A DNA stretch of 64,000 bases from Amyelois transitella (taxonomy: Eukaryota; Arthropoda; Insecta; Lepidoptera; Pyralidae), in NCBI RefSeq assembly GCF_032362555.1, contig NC_083532.1:5342501-5406500 (forward strand). The letters run 5' to 3'. The translations under genes were made by a program, and so were the position numbers. Shown one piece after another: positions 44,601 to 55,754 of this stretch; the stretch's first letter is position 1; the number at the start of each line of letters is the position of its first letter. The notes beneath the pieces are model-generated. The model did no database searches, was not told the DNA's origin, and was given only the letters and a program-made list of their open reading frames with translations.

Positions 44601-47600
44601 TTGCACCTGCGCGAATTTACCGCCATCTACAAAAGAATCTGCAGGTCTTCCGCATTTCCCACGGAAACTTCAATTTTTAACTGTACAAAAAGTGAATGTT
44701 CTTTTCCAGACTCTTTATTATATATGTCTACGCAAAATTTCAAGAAGATTGGTTCATTAGATAACGCGTGAAGAGACAACAGACAAACAAATAAACTTAC
44801 TTTCCCATTTATAATATAAGTTAGGATAGAAAGAACAAATTCTCATACAAAAAATTATAGGTAATATGTTATTCAGGGTCTTTAGCTGCCTACATACCAA
44901 ATTTCATCGTAATCGGTTCAGTAGTTTTTGCGTGAAAGAGTAACAAACATCCATACTGACATACTCACAAACTTTCGCATTTATAATATTAGTATAGATT
45001 TTATTATGAAGTATGCAGAGGTCGTGGCAAGTGGAAAGAGGTAGTTTCTGCCTACCCCTCCGGGAAAGAGGCGTGATTTTATGTATGTATGTAAAGATGT
45101 ATAGATTTTAATTTTAATAATAAATAAGTACAAACGCCACTTGAAATATACCCCTTGATCCACAGACGCCATTGCCTCCGGCGAGAGCGTGCGCCTGGCG
45201 CCTTCGCTGAGGAGTCAGAAGGGCGCGATATGGACCAAGCAGCCCATAAACTTCGACTGGTGGGAGGTGGACATAATGTTCAAGGTCACGGGCCGGGGCA
45301 GAATAGGCGCTGACGGCCTGGTGAGTAACATTCTTCACTGCATTCTGCACTCGTCCAACCTCGTGGCGTATGGCGTGGTTGAATAGTCTATGGCCAAAGT
45401 CGTGTTGAAGCTTAGTTAGTTGTATAAAGAATATTTAAATAAATATATACGGGACAAATTACACAGATTGAGTTAGCCTCGAAGTAAGTTCGAGACTTGT
45501 GTTACGAGATACGAACTATAGACTATAGTGTACTCGATATAGTTACACGAATAAATTCATGATTGATACTTATGAATTTCTATTAACTCTCCACACACAC
45601 TCACCCACAAGATATCTCAATATGATACAATAAAAATCTGATATTTTTCTACTAACAAGCCATATCAACCGTTGTCATGGCGTACATAAAGAAGGTTGCC
45701 TACAGTTATATACATACATACATATGGTCACGTCTATATCCCTTGCGGGGTAGACAGAGCTAACAGTCTTGAAAAGACTGAATGGCCACGTTTAGCTATT
45801 TGTCTTAATGATAGAATTGAGATTAAAATAGTGACAGGTTGCTAGCCCATGGCCTAAAAGAAGAAACCCAAGTTTTTAAGCCTATCCCTTAGTCGCCTTT
45901 TACGACATTTATGGGAAAGAGATGGAGTGGTCCTATTTTTTTTTGTATTGGTGTCGGGAACCACACGGCACATGCCTACACTTACTAAATAAGATTCTCC
46001 AAAATTCATCTATCCTCTCACGGGTATACTGAAAGAGATTTCTTTTGAAATAAGTAGCACCTTTGTACGAGAACTACTGTGATAAATGCTCCTCCGTATA
46101 TAATTTTGTGTTTACTATTATTACTGTGATAAATGCTCCTGTAAATAATATTCTTTTTTTATTGGTGCCGGGAACCACACGGCACCCGGGAACCACATGG
46201 CACATAAATAAATAAATGAATAAGTTTCTCGTATCCAGGCGTTCTGGTACACGAGCCAGCGCGGCGACTACACCGGCGAGGTGTTCGGCTCGTCGGACCG
46301 CTGGAACGGGCTGGGCGTGATCTTCGACTCCTTCGACAACGACAACAAGCATAACAACCCCTACATCATGGCGGTCGTCAATGATGGCACTAAGGCTTTC
46401 GATCATAAGAGGTAACATACATACATACATACATAAAATCAGGTAGGCTAGGTAGGCAGAGACTACCTCTTACCACTTGCCACGATCTCTGCATACTTCC
46501 TTCGCTCATTCTCACATTCATAACTCTCTTCATGCAAGCTCGGCGGTTTCGGGTACTTTTGACCTGACCCTTTACCAGGACGTAATTATTATTATAGCAT
46601 TATACAAAAAAAAATACATTTAAGACATGCCTGCCGCTATGCTGACTACCGTGTGGTTTCCGGTACTAAAAGAAAAAATAATAGGGCCACTCTTTGTCTA
46701 TCCCATGGATGTCGTAAAAGACGACTAAGAAATAGGCTTATTAAATTGGGGATTCTTTATAAAGGCGATGGGCTAGCAACATGTCACTATTTGTATCTCA
46801 ATTCTATCATCAGGCCACACAGCTGAACGTGGCCTATCAGTATTTTCAAGACTGTCGGCCCTGTCTACCCCGCAAGGGATATAGACGTGATTATATCTTT
46901 GTTTGTATGTAAGACAGATCATTGCGTCATTTTCGGGAATAAATTGGTAATTTTCAACATTTTAGAAATATTTCTAGCCAATTAAGTACACTTTCAAGTT
47001 TTGTCCATTTTTATATAATTCGGATCTTTTTTTTTCTAACCAATAGGATCCATTTCTGCCTTTAATTTATCATTATCAATAATTTGTCCAACCCCTGTTG
47101 AACGTAACCTATGGTATGGTGCTAAGTTTAAATTTAAAGGCCTGAGCAAACCAAACGCACGTCGTCAGCGGCGCAGTGTGACAGCTGCGACGACTTTCTT
47201 ATATTACATCGCGTTGCGGGCGCGACCACTTTCCTACTACGCTTCTGACCTGCGTTTTGTGTGCTTGTACCTTTAAATATAAACTTAACAACATAAATGT
47301 AACGTGTCATAATGTAATGTAACATAAAGGAACATATCTTGATCGAATTAAGGACGTCCTGGTAAAGGGTCAGGTCAAAAGATGAAGCGAAGGAAGTATG
47401 CAGAGATCGTGGCAAGTGGAATGAGGTAGTCTCTGCCTACCCCTCCGGGAAAGAGTCGTGATTTTATGTATGTATGTATGTATGTGTGTGGTTCCCGGCA
47501 CCAATACAAAAAAGAATAGGACCACTCCATCTCTTTCCCATGGATGTCGTAAAAGCCGACTAAGGGGTAGGCTTATAAACTTGGGATTCTTCTTTTAGGC

Positions 47601-50600
47601 GATGGGCTAGCAACCTGTCACTATTTGAATCTCAATTCTATCTTAAAGCCAAATAGCTGAACGTGGCCTATCAGTCTTTACAAGACTGTAGGCTCTGTCT
47701 ACCCCGCAAGGGATATAGACGTGATTATATGTATGTATGTATGTATTTAATACAAGGGCACTGCTTATACATACACACATATACCAATAATGTTAATAAT
47801 CTATACTAATATTATAAAGCTGAAGAGTTTGTTTGTTTGTTTGAACGCGTATGTATAAATGTAAGACTGTCTGTACGTCCCCAGCGACGGATCTCAACAA
47901 CTGCTCTCGGGCTGCCTCCGCGACTTCCGGAACAAGCCGTTCCCGACCCGGGCCAGGATCGAGTACTACCTCAACACGCTGACGGTCTACTTCCACGCTG
48001 GTGAGTCACTATCCTTACATACATAGATATGGTCATGTCTATATCCCTTACGGGGTAGACAGAGCCAACACTCTTGAAAAGACTGCTACGCCACGTTCAG
48101 CTGTTTGGCTTAATGATAGAATTGAGATTCAAATAGTGACAGGTTGTTAGCCCATCGCCCAAAAGAAGAATCCCAAGTTTATAAGCATATCCTTTAGTTG
48201 CCTTTTACGAATTGCATGGGAATGATATGAAGTGGTCCTATTCTTTTTTCTATTTGAGCCGGGAACCGCACGGCACTTTATCATCATCTACATACATAAA
48301 TCGAAGTTTATTAGTTTGTTTGTCATATCTTCTTGAATTAAGAGTCATAAAGATAACATAGGGTACTTTTCATCTGGGTAAAAAATAAAGTTCCCGTGTT
48401 ATTAGCGAAAAACCTACTTATTATTCTTTTGTAGGTGGCGCTGCTGGGTAAAATTTAATTACTATAATTACTATAATAATAAATAAATTCCATTATAACA
48501 TTTATCTCAAAGGCATGACGACCAACGAGGCGGACTACGAGCTGTGCTTCCGCGCCGAGAACGTGGTCCTTCCGCGCGGAGGATACTTCGGGCTGTCGGC
48601 GGCCACGGGCGGCCTCGCCGACGACCACGACGTGGTACACCTGTTGACCACGTCGCTGCACACGGCGCAGCAGCAAGGTAATTGCCACCGGTTGCATGCA
48701 TACGTCACGGTCACGTCTATATCCCTTGCGGGGTAGACAGAGCCAACAGTGTTGAAAAGACCGAATGGCCACGTTCAGCTGTTTGGCTTAATGATAGAAT
48801 TGAGATTCAAATAGTGACAGGTTGCTAGCCCATCGCCTAAAAAAGAATCCCACGTTTGTGAGCCTATCCCTTAGTCGCCTTTTACGACATCCATGGGAAA
48901 GAGATGGAGTGGTCCTATTCATTTTGTATTGGTGCCGGGAACCACACGGCGTATATAGAAGAGGGGATAAATGTAATACCAGCCGTGGTTGCCCGCAGGC
49001 AGCCAGCCCATCAGCTCGGACGAGCAGCAGAAGCTGTCGCAGGAGTACCAGGAGTACCAGAAGAAGCTGGACCAGCAGAAGGAGGACTACAGGAAGGAGC
49101 ATCCCGACGAGGTATATTCGAATACAATTAAAATGTTACCACATTTATAACCGGTCCCACGGATATAGATAGACATAGCGAACACTTATATTTGACATTG
49201 AGTGCATACATTCATATATACAGGGTAACATTTAAAACAATTGCATCCTTTTAAACATAGACTATAGCCATGCTTCTGAGCCGTTTGAGCCTTTTTTTAT
49301 TTAAATTAAACGACATAATTTTCACATTTGAAAAACCCTCAAAAACTACGTCACACGCTTTATTAAAGACCAATACTACAAAAAGAAATTAAAACTAAAC
49401 TTGTAAATAAATGTCTGAAAAATAAATTATTTTTCTAGTATCAAGATCATGTAAAGTACAGAGTTATCGAGATCGCTCAGCTAAATGAATTGTGTCGTTG
49501 ACCTCTGAATCTTACGCGTCGCTTTTCCGCCGGCCGGGGTGATATTACGTATTTAGGATCGTGGATTTTGATACTTTTATTTTTTTTCGTACTTTCTGAA
49601 ATATGAACCGATATTTTAACGTTTTTAAATATCCTTTAGATGAGTACACTTAACAGTTAAATTTATGCAGGTGAATTAAAAGTCACCCTGTATAGTCACG
49701 TCTATATCCCTTGCGGGGTAGACAGAGCCAACAGTCTTTAAAAGACCGATAGGCCACATTCAGCTTTTTAAAGATAGAATTGAGATTCAAATAGTGACAG
49801 GTAGCTAGCCCATCGCATAAATGAAGAATCGTAAGTTTATAAGCCTATCCCTTTGTCGCCTTTTACGACATCTATGGAAAAGAGACAGAGTGGCAGTATT
49901 CTTTTTTCTATTGATCCCATGAACCATACATCACTCAGGATTATTAATCGTAATTATTTCTCTCTTTCCTTCTCACAGGTGCGAGACAAAGAAGGCGAAT
50001 TCGATGACTGGTTCGAGTCTGACGGACAAAGGGAACTCCGCCAGATCTTCCAGGGGCAGTCCAACATGCACGACACTCTCAGAGACATCAACAAGAAGAT
50101 TGACGAGGTAATTTTATGTGGGGGTAGACAGAAATTATACGGGAATGGAGAGAAACTGTGTGGGGGTTGGTACAAACTCTGTGGGGGTAGGTATAACAAT
50201 GGTGGGGGCAGTCAAAACTATGTGGGGGTAGGTATAACAAGTGTGGGGGTTGCCAGAAACTGTGTGGGGGTAGGTTTAACAATTGTGGGGGGCAGGCAAA
50301 ACTGTGTGGGGGTAGGTATAACAAGTGTGAGGGAAGGCAGAAACTGTGTGGGGGTAGATATAACAAGCGTGAGGGTTGGCAGCATCTGGGGGTAGGTATA
50401 AAAAGTGTGGGGGCTGGCAAAACTGTGTGGGGGTAGGTATAACAAGTGTGGGGGTAGGCATAACAAGTGTGGAGGTTGGCGGACACTGTGGCTGTGAAAC
50501 TAACGTTCTCTGATTGGCCTGGGTCTTGGATGTTTATCTATACTATGTATAAGTATTAATTATAAAATATAGCATCGTCGAGTTAGTGTCTCGTAACACA

Positions 50601-53600
50601 AGTCAAGGCTAACTCGATGTGCGCAATGAGTCCCGTGTATATCTGTTGTGTTGTGTATACAGGGTAACATTTAAAATTACTGCATCCTTTTAAACATAGA
50701 CTATACCCATGCTTCTGAGCCGTTTGAGCCTATTTTTATTTAAATTAAACGTCATCATTTTCACATTTAAAAAACCCTCAAAAACTACGTCACACTCTTT
50801 ATTAAACACCAATCCTACAAAAAGAAATTTAAACTAAACATGTAAATAAATGTATGAAAAATAAATTATTTTACTAGTATCAAGATCAAGTAAAGTACAG
50901 AGTTGTCGAGATCGCTCAGCTGAATGAATTGTGTCGTTGACCTCAGAATCTTACGCGTCGCTTTTCCGCCGGCCGGGGTGGTATTACATATTAAGGATCG
51001 TGGATTTTAATACTTTAATATTTTTTCGTACTTTCTGATATATTTTTCTATTAACGTTTTTAAATATCCTTTAGATGTTAACAGTTAAATTTATGCAGTT
51101 GAATTAAAAGTCACCCTGTATATGTTAAGAAAGAGCAGGATTACTTTGCTTAATAGAAAATCCTAACAATGTATAGCGTATACTTTGCAGTTAAAGAAAT
51201 AAATGCATTTTTCATTTAATTTTAATTTTCATGTGTAACCCCCCTCGGCAGGTGCTGGGCAAGCAGCTGAGCTCGCTGTCGATGCTGACGGCCGTGTACT
51301 CGCACAGCCAGGGGCAGGCCGCGCCGCCGCCGGGGCAGCTGCCCGCGCAGGTATATATATAATTATCTATATCTCTATCTCTTATATATAAAATTCTCAT
51401 GTCACAATGTTTGTCTCCGTACTCCTCCGAAACGGCTTTACCGATTTTAACCAAATTTTGCATGCATATTCAGTAAGTAGGTCTGAGAATCGGCTAACAT
51501 CTATTTTTCATACCTCTTATTGATAAGGGTTGTCCACACTTGACATTTTTTTTTTACCTAGAAATTACTTAAAAATTATTTATATGGCAAAACAACGTTT
51601 GGCGGGACAGCTAGTATATATATATATATACTTATATTACAAAGCTGAAGAGTTTGTTTGTTTGTTTGAACGCGCTAATCTCAGGAAGTACTGGTTCGAA
51701 TTGAAAAATTATTTTTGCGTTGTATAGACTATTTATCGAGGAAGGCTTTAGGCTGTATAAAATATCACGCTGCTACTATAAGGAGCAAAGAAATAATGGA
51801 AAATGTGGAAAAAAACGGAGAAAATTATTCATCACGTATTCTGAACGTGGCCATTAAGTCTTTTCGGGACGACTATTGGCTCTGTCTACCCCGTAAGGGA
51901 TATAGACGTGACTATATGTATGTATGTATGTTATCTTTATAAAAATAATATATGTTAAGTATTTGTACCTAACAAAATTTATCTTTTCATTACCTTTCCG
52001 TGGCAATGCTAAGGTACGTATGTATGTTTAGGGTATGTGTGTATGTTTTACAATTCCCCTCAAACGTTACAGATGCCGTCTCTGCCTATCGCCCGCCACG
52101 ACTGGGACGCGCTAGTTGCCAACAATCAGCTCATGATCAACACTATAGCGGAGCTCAAGTTAGTGCTCACAACTCACTCTCTTACTCTATAGAATAGTAT
52201 ATATTATAATTAGATTTAAGTGATGTGACGTCAAAAAGTGATACCTTGTATCCAATTTTGAAAAATAAATCTATTCTACATATAATCACGTCTATATCCC
52301 TTGCGGGGTAGACAGAGCCAACAGCCGTGAAAAGACTGAATAGCCACGTTCAGCTATTTGGCTTAATGATAGAATTGAGGTTCAAATAGTGACAGGTTGC
52401 TAGCCCATCGCCTAGAAAAGAATCCCAAGTTTGTAAGCCTATACCTTAGTCGCCTTTTACGACATCCATGGTAAAGAGATGGAGTGGTCCTATTATTTTT
52501 TGTATTGGTGCCGGGAACCACACGGCACTTAAATTATATATTACATATATAATATATGTCAATGTATAATATATTTTTTATCTTTTGCAGAGGCTTCGTT
52601 ATCGACGTGGCGCGGAAGTCTGATACTTTGTTAGCGGCGGGCGGCGCGCAGGGGGGAGGTAAATGTATACATACATACATACGGTCACGTCTATATCCCT
52701 TGTGGGCTAGACAGAGCCAACATTCTTGAAAATACTGATAGACCACGTTCAGCTGTTTGGCTTACTGATAGAATTGATATTCATACAAAGTGACAGGTTG
52801 CTAGCCCGTCGCCTAAAAAAAGAATCCCAAGTTTATAAGCCTGTCCCTGTATCTGTATGTATGTATACTTAGATCTATAAAACTAAACAACGAACGGATT
52901 TTGATGCAGTATTTTTTAATAAATAGAGTGATACAAGAAGAAGATTTATATGTGTAAATGCTAAGCAGGGGCGGGTCGCTAGCGTAATGACATTATAATA
53001 ACAAAGAAATGTCAACACATTCCAGGCGGCTCCGCCATCAACCCGCAGTTCCTGGCTGAGATGCGGGACTCCATCAACCAGGTGAAGACCACGGTGGCGG
53101 GGGTCGCCCAGCGGTGAGCTATTTATATATTTCTAGTTTCTACTACAGCTAGTAGTACGACGTTTGCCGGGACAGCTCCCGGCAAGTGTCTTTTTGCCAT
53201 ATAAATATTTTTTAAGTAATTTCTTGTTAAAAAAATGTATTTTTCATAGGTGTATTTTTCATATAGGCTACGAAAAATAGATGTTGGCCGATTCTCAGAC
53301 CTACAATATGCTCGCAAAATTTCATGAGAATCGGTCAAGCCGTTTCGGAAGAGTACGGAAACGAACATTGTGTCACGAGAATTTTATATATACGAATTAG
53401 ATATATAAAAATCGTGTATTTGCATATTTCATTTCTAGAGCAAGTTTATACGAAGTGTCAAAACAGAACTGAAGGTTTATGGGCTGCAAATTTTGAAAAA
53501 ATCAAAATGTTATTATAAAAAAACATTTAACAGTGATTTTAATATAATCATATTAGATATTAGATATTTAGGTACCTTAAAGGATAGATCCTCAATTTTA

Positions 53601-55754
53601 TTGGAAATTTTACAATAAGAAAGCATCGGACAAATTACCTACAAATAATTCTAAAATATTGGATGATCTTATTCTTATTTATTTTTTTATTCATTTTCTT
53701 CATCCGAAGCGCGGCACACGCGACGCCATTTTAATTTATTATTAATTAAATCCTACTACTATTATAAAGGCGAAAGTTTGTATGGATGTATGGATGTTTG
53801 TTACTCTTTCACGCAAAAACTACTGAACCGATTACCATGAAATTTGGTATGTAGGTAGCTGAAGACCCAGAATAACACATAGGCTACTTTTTATCCCAGA
53901 GTTCCCGCGGGATTGATAGGGTTTCCATGCGGACGAAGTCGCGGGCGGCCTCTAGTTTAAAAATATACGTATACTATTAGTGCTGCTCCGTGTTGGTAAC
54001 ATGGTCATATCAACGGCATATAATGTACCTAGTGACGGTAAAATATTATTTTGATCAGGTTAATGTTCATTAAACTTGGTTTGAAGTAATTTATTCGACG
54101 TCAACCAATGTTGTGAAATCAATAGATATGACAATTATTAAGTGACGTTTGAACTGTCCTATAATAATTAAAAAAATGAGTTTGAATTAGCCCTTGCAAA
54201 CAGAAAAGAACAGTTATGAATTTAACTCTTTATAATATTATTATAGATGTGTATTACTGAATATTTTACAGCTGCACGTGGCCTTTAGTCTTTTGAAGAC
54301 TGTTGGCTCCGTCTACCCGATCTAGGGATATAGACGTGATTATATGTTATGTCATATTTTTATTGCCAAAAACAGTCTTTCAAACATGTATTCTCTGCTA
54401 AGTACAAAACGTGTTAAAATCAATTATACTCATTCATATTTTTAATGTGAATGTTATTCGTCCACTGTTTAGATTTAAGAGATCAATATTTGTAAATTGA
54501 CGTCCGGTGAAAATGCTGCAACGTAGTTTGCTCCGCCGCTTCTCCTACACATGCGCTTAGGAAGCGGCAGTAGATATAATTAGATCTAAGTGGTGTGACG
54601 TCAGTAAGTGATACCTCGTGTTCCCCCCAGCATCACGAGCGCCCCGGGCGCGGCGCACGCGCAGCTGTCCTGCCCGCCGGCCGCGTGCGCGTCGCTGGCG
54701 GCGCTGCTGCTGGTGGCGGGCGCACAGCTCGCCGTGCTGCTCTCCTACCACATATACAGGTAAGAGGTCACTCCATCATCGTCCATACAGTTACTGCAAC
54801 CTTTAATAGGACTAGTTAAAAATGTTGAAGAGGTCGTGAGTTTAGCTATAGACACGAGTTCCTGCAAGTAGCCGCCAGAGGATAGCGAGCTACTTAACTT
54901 GGTGAGCGCTGAAGTAGACCAAAGGAGAAGGCACGATATAGGGGTCCCGAAGGTGAAGAGGGCACAGAGGAGACCGTAGCAGCATGACGTCTCATGAATG
55001 AGCTGTTGTAATATTTATCTATGCCAACTGTCAGCTACAAAATGTCGGGTGGTTCCCGGTACTTCAGAATAAGACCACTCCATATCTTTCCATGGATATC
55101 TTAAAAGGTGACTAAGAGGGTTAAAAGGGTCAGGTCAAGTGGAAAGAGGTAGTCTCTGCCTACCCCTCCGGGAAAGAGGCGTGATTTTATGTATGTATGT
55201 ATGTGACTAAGAGGAGGCTAAAAAAACATGGGATTTTTATTGTAGGCAATCGACTAGCAACCTGGTCACTATTTGAATCTCAATTACATCATTGAGTCGT
55301 ACAACCAAACGTCAAGGGATGTAGACGTGATTACATACATACATACATATCATCACGTCTATATCCCTTACGGGGTAGACAGAGCCAACAGTCTTGAAAA
55401 GACTGAAAGGCCAAATTGACGTGATTATATATGTACATACATACATATGGTCACGTCTATATCCCTTGCGGGTTAGACAGAGCCAACAGTCTTGAAAAGA
55501 CTGAATGGCCACGTTCAGCTATTTGGCTTAATGCCAAGCCCATCGCCTAAAAGAGGAATCCCAAGTTTAAAAGCCTATCCCTTAGTCGCCTTTTACGACA
55601 TCCATGGGAAAGAGACGGAGTGGTCGTATTCTTTTTTGTAATGGTGCCGGGCACCACACGGCACATTATACATATATGTATATGTCACTATAAATGATTT
55701 TTTATTCTTTTTTCCAGAGAAAGGAAAGAAGCACAAGCCAAGAAGTTCTTCTAA
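41616..55754 (+). CDS. ergic53: ERGIC-53 / LMAN1 mannose-binding cargo receptor, 513 aa, 13 exons
   Basis: Exons: 41616-41799, 45166-45320, 46239-46411, 47885-48000, 48513-48677, 48999-49111, 49979-50107, 51252-51350, 52073-52158, 52591-52658, 53026-53113, 54631-54759, 55718-55754; phases agree throughout. The signal peptide (residues 1-~29) is followed by HRRFEYKYSFKPPYL and an L-type lectin domain to ~265. Residues expected to bind calcium and mannose in this family are present: D111, D143, F145, N147, H169, D172. Coiled-coil stalk ~265-440 (KLSQEYQEYQKKLDQQKEDY). A Cys pair just before the membrane (LSCPPAAC) fits disulfide-linked oligomers. Membrane span ~478-498, then the short tail RERKEAQAKKFF, with the dilysine retrieval and FF export signal. 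It cycles between ER and Golgi carrying glycoproteins. Length matches human LMAN1 (510). Upstream ATG chosen; the ATG six codons later also works. Confidence 0.97.
42867..43105 (-). mobile_element. Helitron, minus, partly decayed
   Basis: 'gcctgcgaattcgtccgcat' at the hairpin end and 'tcagctttataagtatata' at the other. Confidence 0.6.
43631..44212 (-). mobile_element. Two Helitron copies: 3' fragment plus full copy
   Basis: Fragment 43631-43710 (starts 'ctagctgtgcccgcgacttc'). Full-size but mutated copy 43905-44212 ending 'ctttataatattagtataga'. Both are in ERGIC-53 intron 1. Confidence 0.65.
44805..44999 (-). mobile_element. Helitron-like family D, hairpin end missing
   Basis: 'atcggttcagtagtttttgc' and 'tttataatattagtatagat'. 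Confidence 0.6.
45005..45098 (+). repeat. Family-B tail, short
   Basis: 'aagtatgcagaggtcgtggc' to (TATG)n; ends ~65 bp before ERGIC-53 exon 2. Confidence 0.6.
45428..45520 (-). mobile_element. SINE family S, 3' fragment
   Basis: 'tatacgggacaaattacaca' and 'gttcgagacttgtgttacga'. Confidence 0.6.
45715..45972 (-). repeat. Family-A SINE-like repeat, full length
   Basis: (ATAC)n tail to 'ggtgtcgggaaccacacggc'. Confidence 0.75.
46420..46585 (-). repeat. Family-B tail
   Basis: (ATAC)n begins 9 bp after the donor of ERGIC-53 exon 3 (46411). Part of the 'cacgcctctttcccgg' block is deleted. Confidence 0.65.
46645..46905 (+). repeat. Family-A SINE-like repeat
   Basis: 'accgtgtggtttccggtact' to 'gggatatagacgtgattata'. 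Confidence 0.7.
47330..47485 (+). repeat. Family-B tail
   Basis: 'catatcttgatcgaattaag' to (TATG)n. An internal deletion removes ~60 bp around the RNRRACMKR segment. A family-A copy starts immediately after. Confidence 0.65.
47487..47745 (+). repeat. Family-A SINE-like repeat, reference copy
   Basis: 'gtgtggttcccggcaccaat' start, ordered blocks 'ggcgatgggctagcaacctg', 'gctgaacgtggcctatcagt', 'ggatatagacgtgattatat', and a (TATG)4 tail. No A/B boxes are evident, so its polymerase III origin is unproven. Confidence 0.75.
47803..47850 (+). mobile_element. Helitron 5' fragment beside a splice acceptor
   Basis: TCTATACTAATATTATAAAG to 'tgtttgaacgcg'. It ends ~35 bp before ERGIC-53 exon 4 (47885), so it may supply that exon's branch-point region ('tactaat'). 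Confidence 0.7.
48018..48277 (-). repeat. Family-A SINE-like repeat
   Basis: Starts 18 bp after the exon-4 donor and ends 'gagccgggaaccgcacggca'. Confidence 0.75.
48705..48953 (-). repeat. Family-A SINE-like repeat
   Basis: Fills nearly all of the intron between ERGIC-53 exons 5 and 6 (48678-48998). Confidence 0.75.
49221..49690 (+). mobile_element. TA-flanked MITE with CAGGGTRAC inverted repeats, copy 1
   Basis: Left end CAGGGTAACATTTAAAA, right end (reversed) CAGGGTGACTTTTAATTCA, TA on both sides. TA target and CAGGGT ends fit a Tc1/mariner-derived MITE. No ORF. Confidence 0.75.
49695..49935 (-). repeat. Family-A SINE-like repeat
   Basis: Begins 5 bp after the MITE. The 5' end is decayed ('gatcccatgaaccatacatc'). 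Confidence 0.65.
50117..50478 (+). repeat. G-rich 21-bp minisatellite, ~17 units, in ERGIC-53 intron 7
   Basis: Units of ~21 bp start GTGGGGGTAGG or GTGGGGGTTGG. Two unit types (ending 'tataacaagt' and 'cagaaactgt') tend to alternate, giving a ~42-bp higher-order repeat. It starts 10 nt after the exon-7 donor. The GGGGG runs are on the sense strand. Confidence 0.85.
50503..50645 (+). mobile_element. SINE family S, tRNA head missing
   Basis: 'tgattggcctgggtcttgga' to 'gtcccgtgtatatctg'. Confidence 0.65.
50660..51118 (+). mobile_element. TA-flanked MITE, copy 2
   Basis: Same ends and TA duplication as 49221-49690, 459 bp. Confidence 0.75.
51378..51614 (+). mobile_element. Helitron family J
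   Basis: Starts TCTCTTATATATAAAATTCT and ends GGCGGGACAGCTAG before T. An inverted copy is at ~53141-53404. Confidence 0.65.
51627..51835 (+). mobile_element. Helitron, 3' end replaced by a family-A fragment
   Basis: 'acaaagctgaagagtttgtt' to 'aaattattcatcacg'. Then a family-A 3' piece (51840-51935) follows without a Helitron hairpin. Confidence 0.6.
52190..52277 (+). mobile_element. SINE family G, 3' part
   Basis: 'taattagatttaagtgatgt' to 'aaataaatctattcta'. It begins ~30 bp after the exon-9 donor. Confidence 0.65.
52278..52530 (-). repeat. Family-A SINE-like repeat
   Basis: 'cacgtctatatcccttgcgg' to 'ggtgccgggaaccacacggc'; ends 61 bp before exon 10. Confidence 0.75.
52665..52850 (-). 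repeat. Family-A repeat, 5' end missing
   Basis: (ATAC)n tail begins 7 bp after the exon-10 donor. It runs to 'cccaagtttataagcctgtc'. Confidence 0.65.
53141..53404 (-). mobile_element. Helitron family J, minus
   Basis: 'gccgggacagctcccggcaa' near the hairpin end and 'gtgtcacgagaattttatat' near the 5' end. Confidence 0.6.
53751..53955 (+). mobile_element. Helitron-like family D, complete
   Basis: Starts TCCTACTACTATTATAAAGG and ends GCGGGCGGCCTCTAG before T. Confidence 0.7.
54497..54620 (+). mobile_element. SINE family G abutting the exon-12 acceptor
   Basis: 'tacacatgcgcttaggaagc' to 'gtcagtaagtgatacctcgt'. Only ~10 bp separate it from exon 12 (54631). Confidence 0.7.
55128..55205 (+). repeat. 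Family-B tail inside a split family-A copy
   Basis: 'gtagtctctgcctacccctc' to (TATG)n interrupts a decayed family-A sequence: 'gactaagag' occurs just before (55110) and just after (55206) it, consistent with a target duplication. Confidence 0.65.
55330..55665 (-). repeat. Family-A tail fragment plus longer family-A copy
   Basis: Fragment 55330-55415 and copy 55430-55665 (internal deletion of 'gatagaattgagattcaaat'). Confidence 0.65.

Noticed and set aside
50088..50486. Minus-strand Pro/Tyr/His-rich ORFs (60-132 codons)
   Set aside because: Antisense of the G-rich 21-bp minisatellite, whose unit length is a multiple of three.
54557..54806. GC-rich ORFs on both strands near 54.6 kb
   Set aside because: Other frames of ERGIC-53 exon 12, whose Ala/Leu-rich transmembrane codons leave alternative frames open.
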